A model generated the notes under the pieces. That model saw only the letters and a program-made list of their open reading frames with translations. It did not search any database and was not told where the DNA came from. From an uncultured Clostridium sp. (GTDB lineage: Bacteria > Bacillota > Clostridia > TANB77 > CAG-508), in contig CAJKVD010000005.1 in NCBI GenBank assembly GCA_905203195.1, forward strand, positions 1-12,391: a stretch of 12,391 bases of DNA, read 5' to 3'. Positions 1-5,734 of the stretch are shown here, piece after piece (position 1 is the stretch's first letter; each line of letters begins with the position of its first letter). The position numbers were made by a program, and so were the translations under genes.

Positions 1-193
1 TCATTTTAGGAGAAACAATACAAAAATCAACATCACTTACTAAAGTTGCTTCATGTCTTGCATAAGAGCCAAATAAAATTACTTTTTCAATTTCATAATA
101 TTCAAATATTGGTTTTACTTTTTCTTTTATCTCATCTGTACTATAAATAAATTGATATCTTTTATCAGAATAATATCCTTCATAGATTTCCAT
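1..193 (-). CDS. MntA-like nucleotidyltransferase domain protein, N-terminal part (cut by window edge)
   Basis: Reading from ATG at 193 the frame stays open to the window edge, giving 64 residues. It contains FGSYARHEATLVSDVDFCI, which fits the GS-x10-DxD signature of minimal nucleotidyltransferases (MNT). In this fold GS binds the nucleotide triphosphate and the two aspartates bind metal. In type VII HEPN-MNT toxin-antitoxin pairs, MntA AMPylates and neutralises a HEPN RNase. The partner would lie left of position 1 and is not visible, so a stand-alone role remains possible. The start is supported by AAGGTGA about 5 nt upstream and by an extended -10 promoter at 219-226. The third catalytic carboxylate would lie beyond the edge and cannot be checked. 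Confidence 0.85.
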   Translation of the reverse strand, partial: MEIYEGYYSDKRYQFIYSTDEIKEKVKPIFEYYEIEKVILFGSYARHEATLVSDVDFCIVSPKM

Positions 194-218
194 ATAAATC
201 ACCTTAGCTTTCGAAGAG

Positions 219-226
219 ATTATACC
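219..226 (-). promoter_or_regulatory. Extended -10 promoter for the nucleotidyltransferase gene
   Basis: On the minus strand TGGTATAAT reads as an extended -10 (TGn followed by a perfect TATAAT at 224-219). No good -35 is seen at 16-18 nt spacing, which is typical of extended -10 promoters. It would give a leader of about 20 nt before the ATG at 193. Confidence 0.6.
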
Positions 227-253
227 ATAATATATTTTCCCTCTGTTATAGAA

Positions 254-284
254 CATCAAATCAAAAAGAGCCAAAAGGCTCTTT
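254..284 (-). terminator. Intrinsic terminator downstream of the ToxN-like gene
   Basis: On the minus strand AAGAGCC-TTTT-GGCTCTT forms a 7-bp hairpin followed by a T-rich tail (TTTGATTT). It lies just after the ToxN-like stop codon and separates that locus from the nucleotidyltransferase promoter. Confidence 0.85.
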
Positions 285-296
285 AGAATCATTTAT

Positions 297-809
297 TTAT
301 TTTTTATAACTTAAATATTTTTCTTCGAGCAATCTAAAATTACAACATCTCTTTGCTAAATAACTTTCAGGATGATTCGTTACAATTCTATAAAGCTTTT
401 CAGCGCTTGACAATAATTCATGCTCATCAATCAGATCTATTTCTTTTGATAACAATTTCCAATATTGTTTTTTATCTCTTTTATTTTTGAACTCTCTAAA
501 ACTTTCTAAGTTTTCAAATGTGATTTCTGTATACATTTCTTTTGGAATAGGAATCATATTATTAATATCAATAGCACCATATATTTTTCCTGTTTCATAA
601 TTAGTGATTTTATAAAAATCAATATCATTTTTCATAGATATAAATTTTTCTTTAAATGAAGTCAGAGGTGCAAAATATTCTATATCATTTTTAATAAATA
701 TAACACCTATAAAACATTTCATACGATTTCCATAGTCAACGTTAGGTATTTTTTTATCCCATTTCTTTAAATAATCAATATATTCTTTTTTTACCGCATA
801 CCATTTCAT
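297..809 (-). CDS. toxN: Type III toxin-antitoxin endoribonuclease, ToxN/AbiQ family
   Basis: This 170-aa protein matches the ToxN/AbiQ family in length and layout. It has an N-terminal MKWYAVKKEYIDYL, then IGVIF, YFAPLTS (about 46-52), NDIDFYKI (61-68), GAIDINNMIPIP (78-89) and a C-terminal RCCNFRLLEEK (154-164). Family members are RNases inhibited by a repeated pseudoknot RNA, and several act in phage abortive infection. The start chosen is ATG at 809, with TTTGGAGAAG just upstream. A longer frame from 845 would start inside the terminator hairpin and lacks a ribosome binding site. The operon order (promoter, repeats, leaky terminator, toxin) is exactly that of type III systems. Whether this copy protects against phage cannot be read from the sequence. 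Confidence 0.95.
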   Translation of the reverse strand: MKWYAVKKEYIDYLKKWDKKIPNVDYGNRMKCFIGVIFIKNDIEYFAPLTSFKEKFISMKNDIDFYKITNYETGKIYGAIDINNMIPIPKEMYTEITFENLESFREFKNKRDKKQYWKLLSKEIDLIDEHELLSSAEKLYRIVTNHPESYLAKRCCNFRLLEEKYLSYKK

Positions 810-821
810 TTTCTTCTCCAA

Positions 822-846
822 AAAAATAAGAGGGATAACCCTCATC
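822..846 (-). terminator. Attenuating terminator between ToxI repeats and ToxN
   Basis: On the minus strand GAGGG-TTAT-CCCTC forms a 5-bp hairpin followed by TTATTTTTTT. Type III loci carry an intrinsic terminator at this place, so that antitoxin RNA is made in excess over toxin mRNA. Confidence 0.88.
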
Positions 847-854
847 TTTTAATA

Positions 855-962
855 TCACTTTTGTACAGGTAGCGAGAACCTCTTTATTGTTCACTTTTAC
901 ACAGGTGGTGAGAACCTCTTTATTGTTCACTTTTTTACAGGTAGTGAGAACCTCTTGATGAG
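855..962 (-). ncRNA. toxI: ToxI-type antitoxin RNA, three 36-nt tandem repeats
   Basis: Three 36-nt units lie at 855-890, 891-926 and 927-962. Each reads AAAGAGGTTCTCACTACC on the minus strand, with small changes, followed by a GTGAAC segment. Each can form an H-type pseudoknot: AGGT pairs with ACCT, and UCAC in the loop pairs with the downstream GUGA. In the unit nearest the toxin the loop reads UCGC, which still pairs with GUGA through a G-U pair. This is the layout of ToxI RNAs, which the toxin cuts into single repeats that then block it. The repeat number (3) lies in the range known for such systems, for example the 2.8 repeats of antiQ. Confidence 0.93.
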
Positions 963-980
963 GAATATCCTCTTATAAGT

Positions 981-1008
981 ATATTACCACATCTTAGAAA
1001 AATTACAA
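981..1008 (-). promoter_or_regulatory. Promoter of the type III toxin-antitoxin locus
   Basis: Minus strand -35 TTGTAA (1008-1003), a 16-nt spacer and -10 TAATAT (986-981) with a TGG extension. It sits about 20 nt before the first ToxI repeat. A small hairpin (GAGGA-TAT-TCCTC, near 958-970) begins the transcript. Confidence 0.65.
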
Positions 1009-1046
1009 GTTTTTAAATTAAATACAACTTTTTCATTAAGAGAAAT

Positions 1047-1469
1047 TTATAAAATTAAATTACTTAAATAATCAATCCATTTTGTTTTGTATTCTTTTTT
1101 CATAAAATTATTTATTTCATGCCAATTATTTTCATTTTTTAATTTTAAAACCTGATTAAATATTTCATCTGTGTATTGTTCATTACAAATATAATCTTCT
1201 TTCATACCTTGTGCATATCCGTAATTTCCAATCAATAACATATCAAGCAGAGCACGAATATGATTAGCAACATTATATTTTTTAGAACAATCTAAATATT
1301 TTACTTTTCTATCTTCTTCAATACCATAATCTTTTAAAACTGAATCGTTTGATTCTCTGATATCTGGATGATTCCAGTTTATAGATTTTGAATGCCAGTC
1401 TCCACATGTGTCTAATTTGCAAGTTAAGTTTAAAGCATGTATTCCTGTAAGATATTTTATTTTAATCAC
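1047..1469 (-). CDS. Uncharacterised protein with an LTGIHALNL...CGDWH N-terminus
   Basis: This 140-aa product, read from GTG at 1469, is not assigned to a function. The N-terminus has YLTGIHALNL (6-15), then DTCGDWH (20-26), with IRALLDMLLIG in the middle (about 71-81) and no membrane segment. The start is unclear. GTG at 1469 directly abuts the GAGG motif, whereas AGAGGGTGATTAAA is ideally spaced for an ATA codon at 1460 that would begin MKYLTG. I recall similar N-termini in small Firmicute proteins near toxin-antitoxin genes, but I cannot confirm this. It is the last gene after the coiled-coil gene, 67 nt downstream of it, and may share its transcript. Confidence 0.72.
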   Translation of the reverse strand: MIKIKYLTGIHALNLTCKLDTCGDWHSKSINWNHPDIRESNDSVLKDYGIEEDRKVKYLDCSKKYNVANHIRALLDMLLIGNYGYAQGMKEDYICNEQYTDEIFNQVLKLKNENNWHEINNFMKKEYKTKWIDYLSNLIL

Positions 1470-1536
1470 CCTCTTTCTCTTTTATGAATCTACTTTTTTT
1501 AAATAATTTTACAACAAATAATTTTATTTAAATATT

Positions 1537-1737
1537 TTATTCTTTCATATTAATAAAATATTGATCTAATTCATTTGATATTTTTTCAAATGCCTCTTTA
1601 AAACCGTATAGCTGTTTTAATTCTTTATTTTCTTCTTTTAATGAATTTTGTAATTCTTTAATTTTTTCTTCTTTCTTCATTTTACTTTTTTCTAGCTTTG
1701 TAATTTTTGCAGTTAATTTTTTATAGTTGCTTTCCAT
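1537..1737 (-). CDS. Small coiled-coil protein, DUF4315-like
   Basis: A 66-aa, highly charged protein. From about residue 8 to 50 it is a continuous Lys/Glu-rich heptad pattern (KLTAKITKLEKSKMKKEEKI) expected to form a coiled coil. It has no cysteines, signal peptide or membrane segment. It starts 1 nt after the stop of the upstream gene, and its ribosome binding site GGAGAA lies inside that gene's end, so the two are translationally coupled. Short coiled-coil proteins of this kind (for example DUF4315) are frequent in Firmicute conjugative elements. The match is by general character only, and the function is unknown. Confidence 0.75.
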   Translation of the reverse strand: MESNYKKLTAKITKLEKSKMKKEEKIKELQNSLKEENKELKQLYGFKEAFEKISNELDQYFINMKE

Positions 1738-1738
1738 T

Positions 1739-2230
1739 TTAATTTTCTCCTTTTCGTTTTTGTTTTAAAATTGTTTCAGCTTTCTTTTCTGTATATTTTC
1801 TAAACATTGATTTAGCTTCTACCAATCTTAGAATTTCTGAAGTCTTTTCACTCTTGTCAGGATTTCTATAATCTTTTGAATATGGAAGAAGTTTTAAAAT
1901 CAATTCAATATCTTCATACATTTCTAATAGAAGATGTTCAAAATCTATTGGACTTGCTTTTTTCTCAGCAGCAATAGTACCTGATATCATTTGCATTCCC
2001 TCATCAATTTTTTCAATAACCTTAGATTCAAGATTTCCATTGTTCTCATTTGTTTGGATGGAACTAGTTCCATCTATTAATGTTTTATATGCAACATCAA
2101 TAATAAAATCAAACATAAGATTCTTACTTTCAAACTGTTTATTTGTTTTAAGATATGTTTCAATTCTTGCCAACTTTATTTCAGTATCTAAAGATGTTCT
2201 AAAGGTAAATGCCTTCTTTGATGATGCCAT
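1739..2230 (-). CDS. Ribbon-helix-helix-like mobile-element protein
   Basis: A 163-aa protein starting MASSKKAFTFRTSLD. The N-terminal 50 residues (a short basic beta-like segment FTFRTS, then helices around EIKLARIETYL and NLMFDFIIDVAYKTLI) resemble the ribbon-helix-helix fold of MobC/ParG-like DNA-binding proteins. The rest is a charged helical tail. ATG at 2230 is preceded by a strong GGAGG 7 nt away. It lies directly downstream of a palindrome-rich region with repeated GGTGAAA sites, as expected for a relaxosome accessory protein or autoregulator next to its binding sites. The coupled coiled-coil gene follows. The DNA-binding role is inferred from fold-like pattern and context only. Confidence 0.7.
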   Translation of the reverse strand: MASSKKAFTFRTSLDTEIKLARIETYLKTNKQFESKNLMFDFIIDVAYKTLIDGTSSIQTNENNGNLESKVIEKIDEGMQMISGTIAAEKKASPIDFEHLLLEMYEDIELILKLLPYSKDYRNPDKSEKTSEILRLVEAKSMFRKYTEKKAETILKQKRKGEN

Positions 2231-2253
2231 CAAACCACCTCCTTTCTATGAGC

Positions 2254-2316
2254 TTTAATAGGTGAAAACATGGGTGAAAGCATACCGCAAGGGTGAAATT
2301 GTTTTCACCTATTAAA
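2254..2316 (-). repeat. 16-bp perfect inverted repeat with GGTGAAA sites
   Basis: Arms at 2254-2269 (TTTAATAGGTGAAAAC) and 2301-2316 are exact reverse complements separated by 31 nt. The spacer holds two more direct GGGTGAAA sites (near 2272 and 2291). It lies 24 nt before the ATG of the ribbon-helix-helix-like gene. It could be an operator, part of an oriT or oriV, or an RNA hairpin in the leader that affects translation. Confidence 0.75.
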
Positions 2317-2342
2317 AAAATAAAACGTAGCGTTGCTACGTT
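2313..2342 (-). terminator. Intrinsic terminator or attenuator inside the leader
   Basis: Minus strand AACGTAGC-AAC-GCTACGTT (8 bp, arms 2335-2342 and 2324-2331) is followed by TTATTTTTTT. It lies 94 nt upstream of the ribbon-helix-helix-like gene and directly downstream of the three-way junction, so it would end a short RNA or attenuate the operon. Confidence 0.82.
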
Positions 2343-2348
2343 GTTCAC

Positions 2349-2405
2349 GAGAAACCACGGTGAAAATGTTTTCACCTAAAAAGTGTGAAACACTTGTGGT
2401 TTCTC
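2349..2405 (-). ncRNA. Three-way-junction palindrome, candidate structured RNA or origin element
   Basis: An outer 10-bp stem (GAGAAACCAC at 2349-2358 with GTGGTTTCTC at 2396-2405) encloses two perfect inner hairpins. One is an 18-nt palindrome GGTGAAAATGTTTTCACC (2359-2376) and the other is AAGTGTGAAACACTT (2381-2395), with only TAAA between them. As minus-strand RNA this is a compact cloverleaf followed by an intrinsic terminator, like a small RNA or attenuator. As DNA it could be extruded as a cruciform at an oriT or single-strand origin. The fold is seen directly; the role is not. Confidence 0.65.
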
Positions 2406-2406
2406 C

Positions 2407-2553
2407 TTATCCTGCTTTCAAAAAAACGACATTTTTGGTGCAAGCAAAAAGTGCAAACATTGTCATTTTTTTTGAAGGTTCGTAGACATGTCCGAAGACT
2501 TGTTCGTAGACTTTATGATCATATATAAATTTTGCTCTATTGCCTCCCTTCAT
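2407..2553 (-). CDS. Doubtful 48-aa reading frame containing a 4-residue repeat
   Basis: An open frame from ATG at 2553 to TAA at 2409-2407 would encode MKGGNRAKFIYDHKVYEQ, continuing with VFGHVYEPSKKMTMF and a hydrophobic FALFACTKNVVF end. There is no ribosome binding site: the ATG sits straight after a terminator T-run. A second frame is also open through the same 12-nt DNA repeats, so the openness may come from the repeat. The stop lies 1 nt before the three-way junction, which would suit a leader peptide. Confidence 0.25.
   Translation of the reverse strand: MKGGNRAKFIYDHKVYEQVFGHVYEPSKKMTMFALFACTKNVVFLKAG
2478..2513. repeat. Three 12-bp direct repeats related to the leader-family motif
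   Basis: GTTCGTAGACAT, GTCCGAAGACTT and GTTCGTAGACTT follow each other at 2478, 2490 and 2502. The core GTTCGTAGAC is identical to the first hairpin motif of leader copies A, C, E, F, G and H, although the remaining leader stems are absent here. Confidence 0.75.
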
Positions 2554-2556
2554 ATC

Positions 2557-2593
2557 AATAAAAAAAGACAACCGAATACTCTCCGTTTGCCTT
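2557..2593 (-). terminator. Intrinsic terminator downstream of the amidotransferase gene
   Basis: Minus strand AAGGCAAACGGA (2593-2582) pairs with TTCGGTTGTCTT (2576-2565), with one mismatch and two G-U pairs, loop GAGTA, followed by a run of seven T. It would end the amidotransferase transcript. Confidence 0.75.
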
Positions 2594-2616
2594 TCTTTTT
2601 AAAATTCTATACTATC

Positions 2617-2644
2617 ATTTTATCACGTCCATTTAATAAAACAA
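2617..2644 (-). promoter_or_regulatory. Possible promoter upstream of the palindrome region
   Basis: Minus strand TTGTTT (2644-2639), 16-nt spacer, TAAAAT (2622-2617) with a TGA extension. It lies between the amidotransferase stop and that gene's likely terminator, so a transcript from here would meet the terminator about 40 nt later. In such AT-rich DNA a chance match is quite possible. Confidence 0.35.
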
Positions 2645-2676
2645 TTGACTTTTTTGTGCAATTTTTTAAATTATTT

Positions 2677-3585
2677 TTAGAGCTTTAATTTGTAATATTC
2701 TTCTTTTGATTTGTAATAATCTACAAACATTAATTCATTATTTCCTATCAATTCATAAATCATTTTTTCATCTTTATTCAAATAATATTTTCCATTAAAA
2801 CTATTATACTCTTGAAAATAATCTTCACTATAAACACTGTCACCATTTTCCAATCTATCCAAAGTGTCAATAAATAAATCAAAATAGTCTTTATCAACCA
2901 CTTCATCATTGATTACAAAATTGTTGTTTTCTTCATCAAAATACTTAAAATCATTATCAAAAAGAATTGGCTTTTTATTAATATTTAATGTATTTTTTGA
3001 AACATGATTTAGATTAGAAAAATAATAATTCCCATCACGAAACCATTTGCCTAATTTAATAATTTCTCCTTTTTTATTTAAGAAAACTAGACGACTACCA
3101 TCAATTAATCTTTCAATCATTGATTGAAAAATTACATTTTTATAAAATTTTTTATCCAAAGAATTGAGTTCAAACAAATCATTTTTTATAAACAATTGTG
3201 TATCATTTAAAATTTTATCTTTTCCATTATAACTTCTAATAATACCATTATGTGCTATGCCAAGTTCAGTTGTAATAAATGATTTTCTTAAATCCAAATT
3301 ATCATTTGATATTGGATATGGATGACAATTTCCTTTATCTTTCAACCCACTAGTTGCAATTCTAAAATGAATGACCAACCCTTTTTCTTTCAAATGATAA
3401 AACTCATTTGCAGTTTGTAATCTTAAATAAAATTCTTCAAATGTCATAAAACCTTTCATTATAACTACTTTATCGTAATCATTAAACATAAAACCTGCTC
3501 CATCAGGATTTCTTTCCCAACAACATTTTAAAACTTTTTTTGTTGGTAATTCTATTCCTTTTTCCTTAACTAATATCACACACAT
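2677..3585 (-). CDS. Class II glutamine amidotransferase-like protein
   Basis: This 302-aa protein begins MCVIL. Removal of Met would expose an N-terminal Cys nucleophile, as in class II (Ntn-type) glutamine amidotransferases, which release ammonia from glutamine. Other family motifs follow in order: NPDGAGF (26-32), VIHFRIATSG (71-80), CHPYPI (87-92), IAHNGII (110-116) and NDTQ (127-130). The remaining 170 residues are an uncharacterised tail. ATG at 3585 has AAGGAGTG 6-9 nt upstream; an earlier in-frame start at 3603 would put residues before the Cys and is rejected. It follows leader copy A. The next unit upstream is an amidoligase, a partner predicted for such amidotransferases in bacterial peptide-modifying systems. 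Confidence 0.88.
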   Translation of the reverse strand: MCVILVKEKGIELPTKKVLKCCWERNPDGAGFMFNDYDKVVIMKGFMTFEEFYLRLQTANEFYHLKEKGLVIHFRIATSGLKDKGNCHPYPISNDNLDLRKSFITTELGIAHNGIIRSYNGKDKILNDTQLFIKNDLFELNSLDKKFYKNVIFQSMIERLIDGSRLVFLNKKGEIIKLGKWFRDGNYYFSNLNHVSKNTLNINKKPILFDNDFKYFDEENNNFVINDEVVDKDYFDLFIDTLDRLENGDSVYSEDYFQEYNSFNGKYYLNKDEKMIYELIGNNELMFVDYYKSKEEYYKLKL

Positions 3586-3619
3586 TTTAATCACTCCTTG
3601 CATATTTTTTATACTTTAC

Positions 3620-3718
3620 ACTTTCTAAAAAGAGACAAAGAGTAAAGAAATCAAAGTGGAGATGCTATGCATACTACTTTGATTTCTGTCACGATTTTGT
3701 CTACTGTTCGTAGACATT
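3620..3718 (-). repeat. Structured leader family, copy A (most divergent)
   Basis: The same architecture as the other copies but with largely different sequence. The outer stem is AGACAAA/TTTGTCT (3633-3639 with 3696-3702). The inner stem is 11 bp (3647-3657 with 3676-3686). The apical minus-strand hairpin ATGC-ATA-GCAT is flanked by AGT and CTCC. The GTTCGTAGAC motif lies at one end and the ACTTTCTAAAA tail at the other. Because stems differ while pairing is kept, this copy is strong covariation evidence for an RNA or cruciform fold. It lies between the amidoligase terminator and the amidotransferase ribosome binding site. Confidence 0.82.
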
Positions 3719-3734
3719 TGCTTTTAAAAAAGCA

Positions 3735-3784
3735 ACAAAAGCCACCCAAAAAATTTTGCTTTCTTCAAAATTTTTTGGGGCTAT
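3735..3784 (-). terminator. Strong intrinsic terminator after the amidoligase gene
   Basis: CCCAAAAAATTTTG (3745-3758) and its exact reverse complement (3766-3779) form a 14-bp stem. On the minus strand it is followed by GGCTTTTGTTGCTTTTTT. It differs from the GATGGAAC-type hairpin used by most other units. Confidence 0.85.
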
Positions 3785-3799
3785 TAGAAATTAACTGTG

Positions 3800-4780
3800 C
3801 TAGTTTTCGGTTAAATATTTTCCAAATACTAGGCTTGTTGGTCTCAAATTATCTTTGCTTGATAACAAAATTGTTTTACTTACTTCATTAATATTTATTC
3901 TTCTTTTTTCGGTGTTTTGTTCTTCAATATATTTGTTCATCATATGAATAGTTTCCCAATTATTTTTATACATGATTAGTTTTTTTAATGTAACTAATCC
4001 TTGTAAATTTCTTGCAATATTTACAATATTATACATTAAATGGATTCTTGTATTGAAACTTTCCCACATCAAAGTTCCTCGACATAATCTAATTTCTACA
4101 GTTTTTGCATTTGTAGTATTAACTACTCGGTATCTATCATTGTGTGCTCCGCCACTTTTACTTTTGTTTTTTGCTACTCTTTTTATTTCTTTTATTTCAG
4201 TTCCGTTTGCAGTTTCAAAAGAACACCATTGATTAACACTTGATTGATTTCTTCCACTAATTTTAATCAGTTCATCTTTATATACTTCCATGATTGAGAC
4301 TATATTTGAAATTGTTTCGTTTGCTCTTTCGTGATCCAAATTGTTCGCTTTTCTTAGATTTCCAACCTTGTTTTTTAATGTTTCAAATTCTTTTGAATTA
4401 TATCCTAAAGCTTTTCTATTGAAATGAATATGCAATCCACATTTATTTCCTTTTGTTGAAACATAATTCATTTTATCTAACATTTTTAAAAGTTTTTTAA
4501 ACAAATCAATATGTGCCATATAATAATTCATTGTCATTGGTTGTGATATAATTTCTACTCCTCGTCCAATAGAACTGTCTCTTTCATATACAAACAAATT
4601 ACCAAATTCTTCTCCCAATTTACAAGCTACTTGTTCAGGACTTAATTGATTTTCAACATAATTAGAATCATCTTCTCTTGCTTCCAATTCAAATCCAAAC
4701 AAAATATTATCTCTTTCATTTTCATCTTCCATAAAATGATTTTCCCAATTATTAAATCCATGATAACCTAACAAACTCAT
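3800..4780 (-). CDS. Amidoligase family protein (COOH-NH2 ligase, glutamine-synthetase-like fold)
   Basis: This 326-aa protein has the motifs of the putative amidoligase family: FGFELE (28-33), ERDSSIGRGVEIISQP (66-81), CGLHIHFNR (114-122) and TVEIRLCRGTL (218-228). These supply metal- and ATP-binding acidic and histidine residues in a glutamine-synthetase-like active site. The family is predicted to form amide bonds between a carboxylate and an amine, on peptides or other small substrates. ATG at 4780 has AAAAGGAGATAAAGAA upstream. Leader copy B precedes it and the amidotransferase unit follows it. That pairing suggests the amidotransferase acts with this ligase, by supplying ammonia or by reversing its bond. 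The substrate is unknown. Confidence 0.88.
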   Translation of the reverse strand: MSLLGYHGFNNWENHFMEDENERDNILFGFELEAREDDSNYVENQLSPEQVACKLGEEFGNLFVYERDSSIGRGVEIISQPMTMNYYMAHIDLFKKLLKMLDKMNYVSTKGNKCGLHIHFNRKALGYNSKEFETLKNKVGNLRKANNLDHERANETISNIVSIMEVYKDELIKISGRNQSSVNQWCSFETANGTEIKEIKRVAKNKSKSGGAHNDRYRVVNTTNAKTVEIRLCRGTLMWESFNTRIHLMYNIVNIARNLQGLVTLKKLIMYKNNWETIHMMNKYIEEQNTEKRRININEVSKTILLSSKDNLRPTSLVFGKYLTEN

Positions 4781-4812
4781 TTTCTTTATCTCCTTTTCTT
4801 AATTGACTTTAC

Positions 4813-4908
4813 ACTTTCTAAAAGCACTAGTAGATGTGAGACTGCAAGGTGGAGACGGTACGTACTACCTTGCAGTTGATCAGATACTAGTGAATGTTCA
4901 GAGACATT
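4813..4908 (-). repeat. Structured leader family, copy B
   Basis: Outer stem CACTAGTA/TACTAGTG (4825-4832 with 4885-4892). Inner stem ACTGCAAGGT/ACCTTGCAGT (4841-4850 with 4867-4876). The apical minus-strand sequence is AGT-ACG-TAC-CGT-CTCC. The terminal motif is GTTCAGAGAC, a variant. The tail toward the gene is GTGTAAAGTCAATTAAG, then AAAAGGAG. Confidence 0.9.
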
Positions 4909-4914
4909 GAATCT

Positions 4915-4940
4915 AAAAAAGATGGAACTTATTCCACCTG
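4915..4940 (-). terminator. Intrinsic terminator after zinc-ribbon gene 1
   Basis: Minus strand GGTGGAA-TAAG-TTCCATC hairpin followed by TTTTTT. It is a slightly altered member of the recurrent GATGGAAC-GTTCCATC terminator set. Confidence 0.85.
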
Positions 4941-4957
4941 TTTTTTAAATTTTAAAA

Positions 4958-5566
4958 TCAATACTTTAAATCTTCTTCGTATAAGAATAGATATTTTGTT
5001 TTAGCCTTATATGATAATTTTTCTTTTTCCTTTCTTAATTCTTTTTCCATTTCTTTAATGTTATTCTTATATCTTTTAATTGTTTTTTTTACTGTGCTAC
5101 TGCTTATATCTTGTCCACATAAAGGACACTTATCATTATTAATGGATATTCTATTAAGTCTTGAACCGCATCTAGGACATCCAACAAATTTAGATTTATG
5201 ATTTCGACATCCTTTTGTTCTCTTAATGTATTTTTCTAAATTATTTTCTTCATGATAAATATTCAAATAAATTGTATTTACTTTTATAGTCCAAATGTCC
5301 TCATCTCCAACATCTTTATATGGAATTAGTAAACTGTATTTGCCTTTCCAATCTAAACTATCCGCTAATTCTTCTGCTTCTTCAAGACTTTTACATACAG
5401 TTTCTATTGAAACGATTGGTAATATATCATTTCCTAAATCAGGATACTCTTCAATATTTCCATACCTTTTTATTTCTTCTTTGATTTCATTTTTAGCATA
5501 ACTTAATTCACTTTTGCTATCTAAACAATACATACCGCTTATCATTTGTACATTTCCCCAACTCAT
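4958..5566 (-). CDS. Zinc-ribbon protein with C-terminal coiled coil (paralogue 1)
   Basis: A 202-aa protein, unknown in function. The N-terminal domain (1-120) starts MSW and contains a conserved-looking YAKNEI / YPDLGND region. Two CxxC knuckles, CPRC (130-133) and CPLC (147-150), form a probable zinc ribbon. The region from 158 to 190 is a Lys/Glu-rich coiled coil (KKTIKRYKNNIKEMEKEL), and the end reads KYLFLYEED. The paralogue at 6901-7512 has the same order and the same CPLC...KKTI.RY signature. ATG at 5566 follows AAAAGGAGAC, which is fully complementary to the GTCTCC of its own leader (copy C). A nucleic-acid-binding or adaptor role is plausible but unproven. Confidence 0.82.
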   Translation of the reverse strand: MSWGNVQMISGMYCLDSKSELSYAKNEIKEEIKRYGNIEEYPDLGNDILPIVSIETVCKSLEEAEELADSLDWKGKYSLLIPYKDVGDEDIWTIKVNTIYLNIYHEENNLEKYIKRTKGCRNHKSKFVGCPRCGSRLNRISINNDKCPLCGQDISSSTVKKTIKRYKNNIKEMEKELRKEKEKLSYKAKTKYLFLYEEDLKY

Positions 5567-5598
5567 TTTTATGTCTCCTTTTCTTAATTAAACTTTAC

Positions 5599-5694
5599 AC
5601 TTTCTAAAAGCACTAGTAGATGCGAAACTGCAAGGTGGAGACGGTACGTACTACCTTGCTGTTGATCAGATACTAGTGAATGTTCGTAGACATT
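5599..5694 (-). repeat. Structured leader family, copy C
   Basis: Outer stem CACTAGTA/TACTAGTG as in copy B. The inner stem CAAGGT/ACCTTG is extended with one T-T mismatch. The apical minus-strand sequence is AGT-ACG-TAC-CGT-CTCC. The terminal motif is GTTCGTAGAC. The tail toward the gene is GTGTAAAGTTTAATTAAG. Confidence 0.9.
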
Positions 5695-5699
5695 GGATC

Positions 5700-5728
5700 T
5701 AAAATAGAAAGATGGAATTTGTTCCATC
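5700..5728 (-). terminator. Intrinsic terminator after the ParB-like gene
   Basis: Minus strand GATGGAA-CAAA-TTCCATC (5728-5711) followed by TTTCTATTTTA; a member of the recurrent terminator set. Confidence 0.83.
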
Positions 5729-5734
5729 TCTATA

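Noticed and set aside
2040..2258. Plus-strand open frame opposite the ribbon-helix-helix-like gene
   Set aside because: It is antisense to a well-supported gene with a strong ribosome binding site and coupling, and has no ribosome binding site of its own.
2641..2675. Plus-strand TTGACT with a TAAATT 16 nt later as a promoter
   Set aside because: No plus-strand gene follows and such matches are common by chance in this AT-rich DNA.
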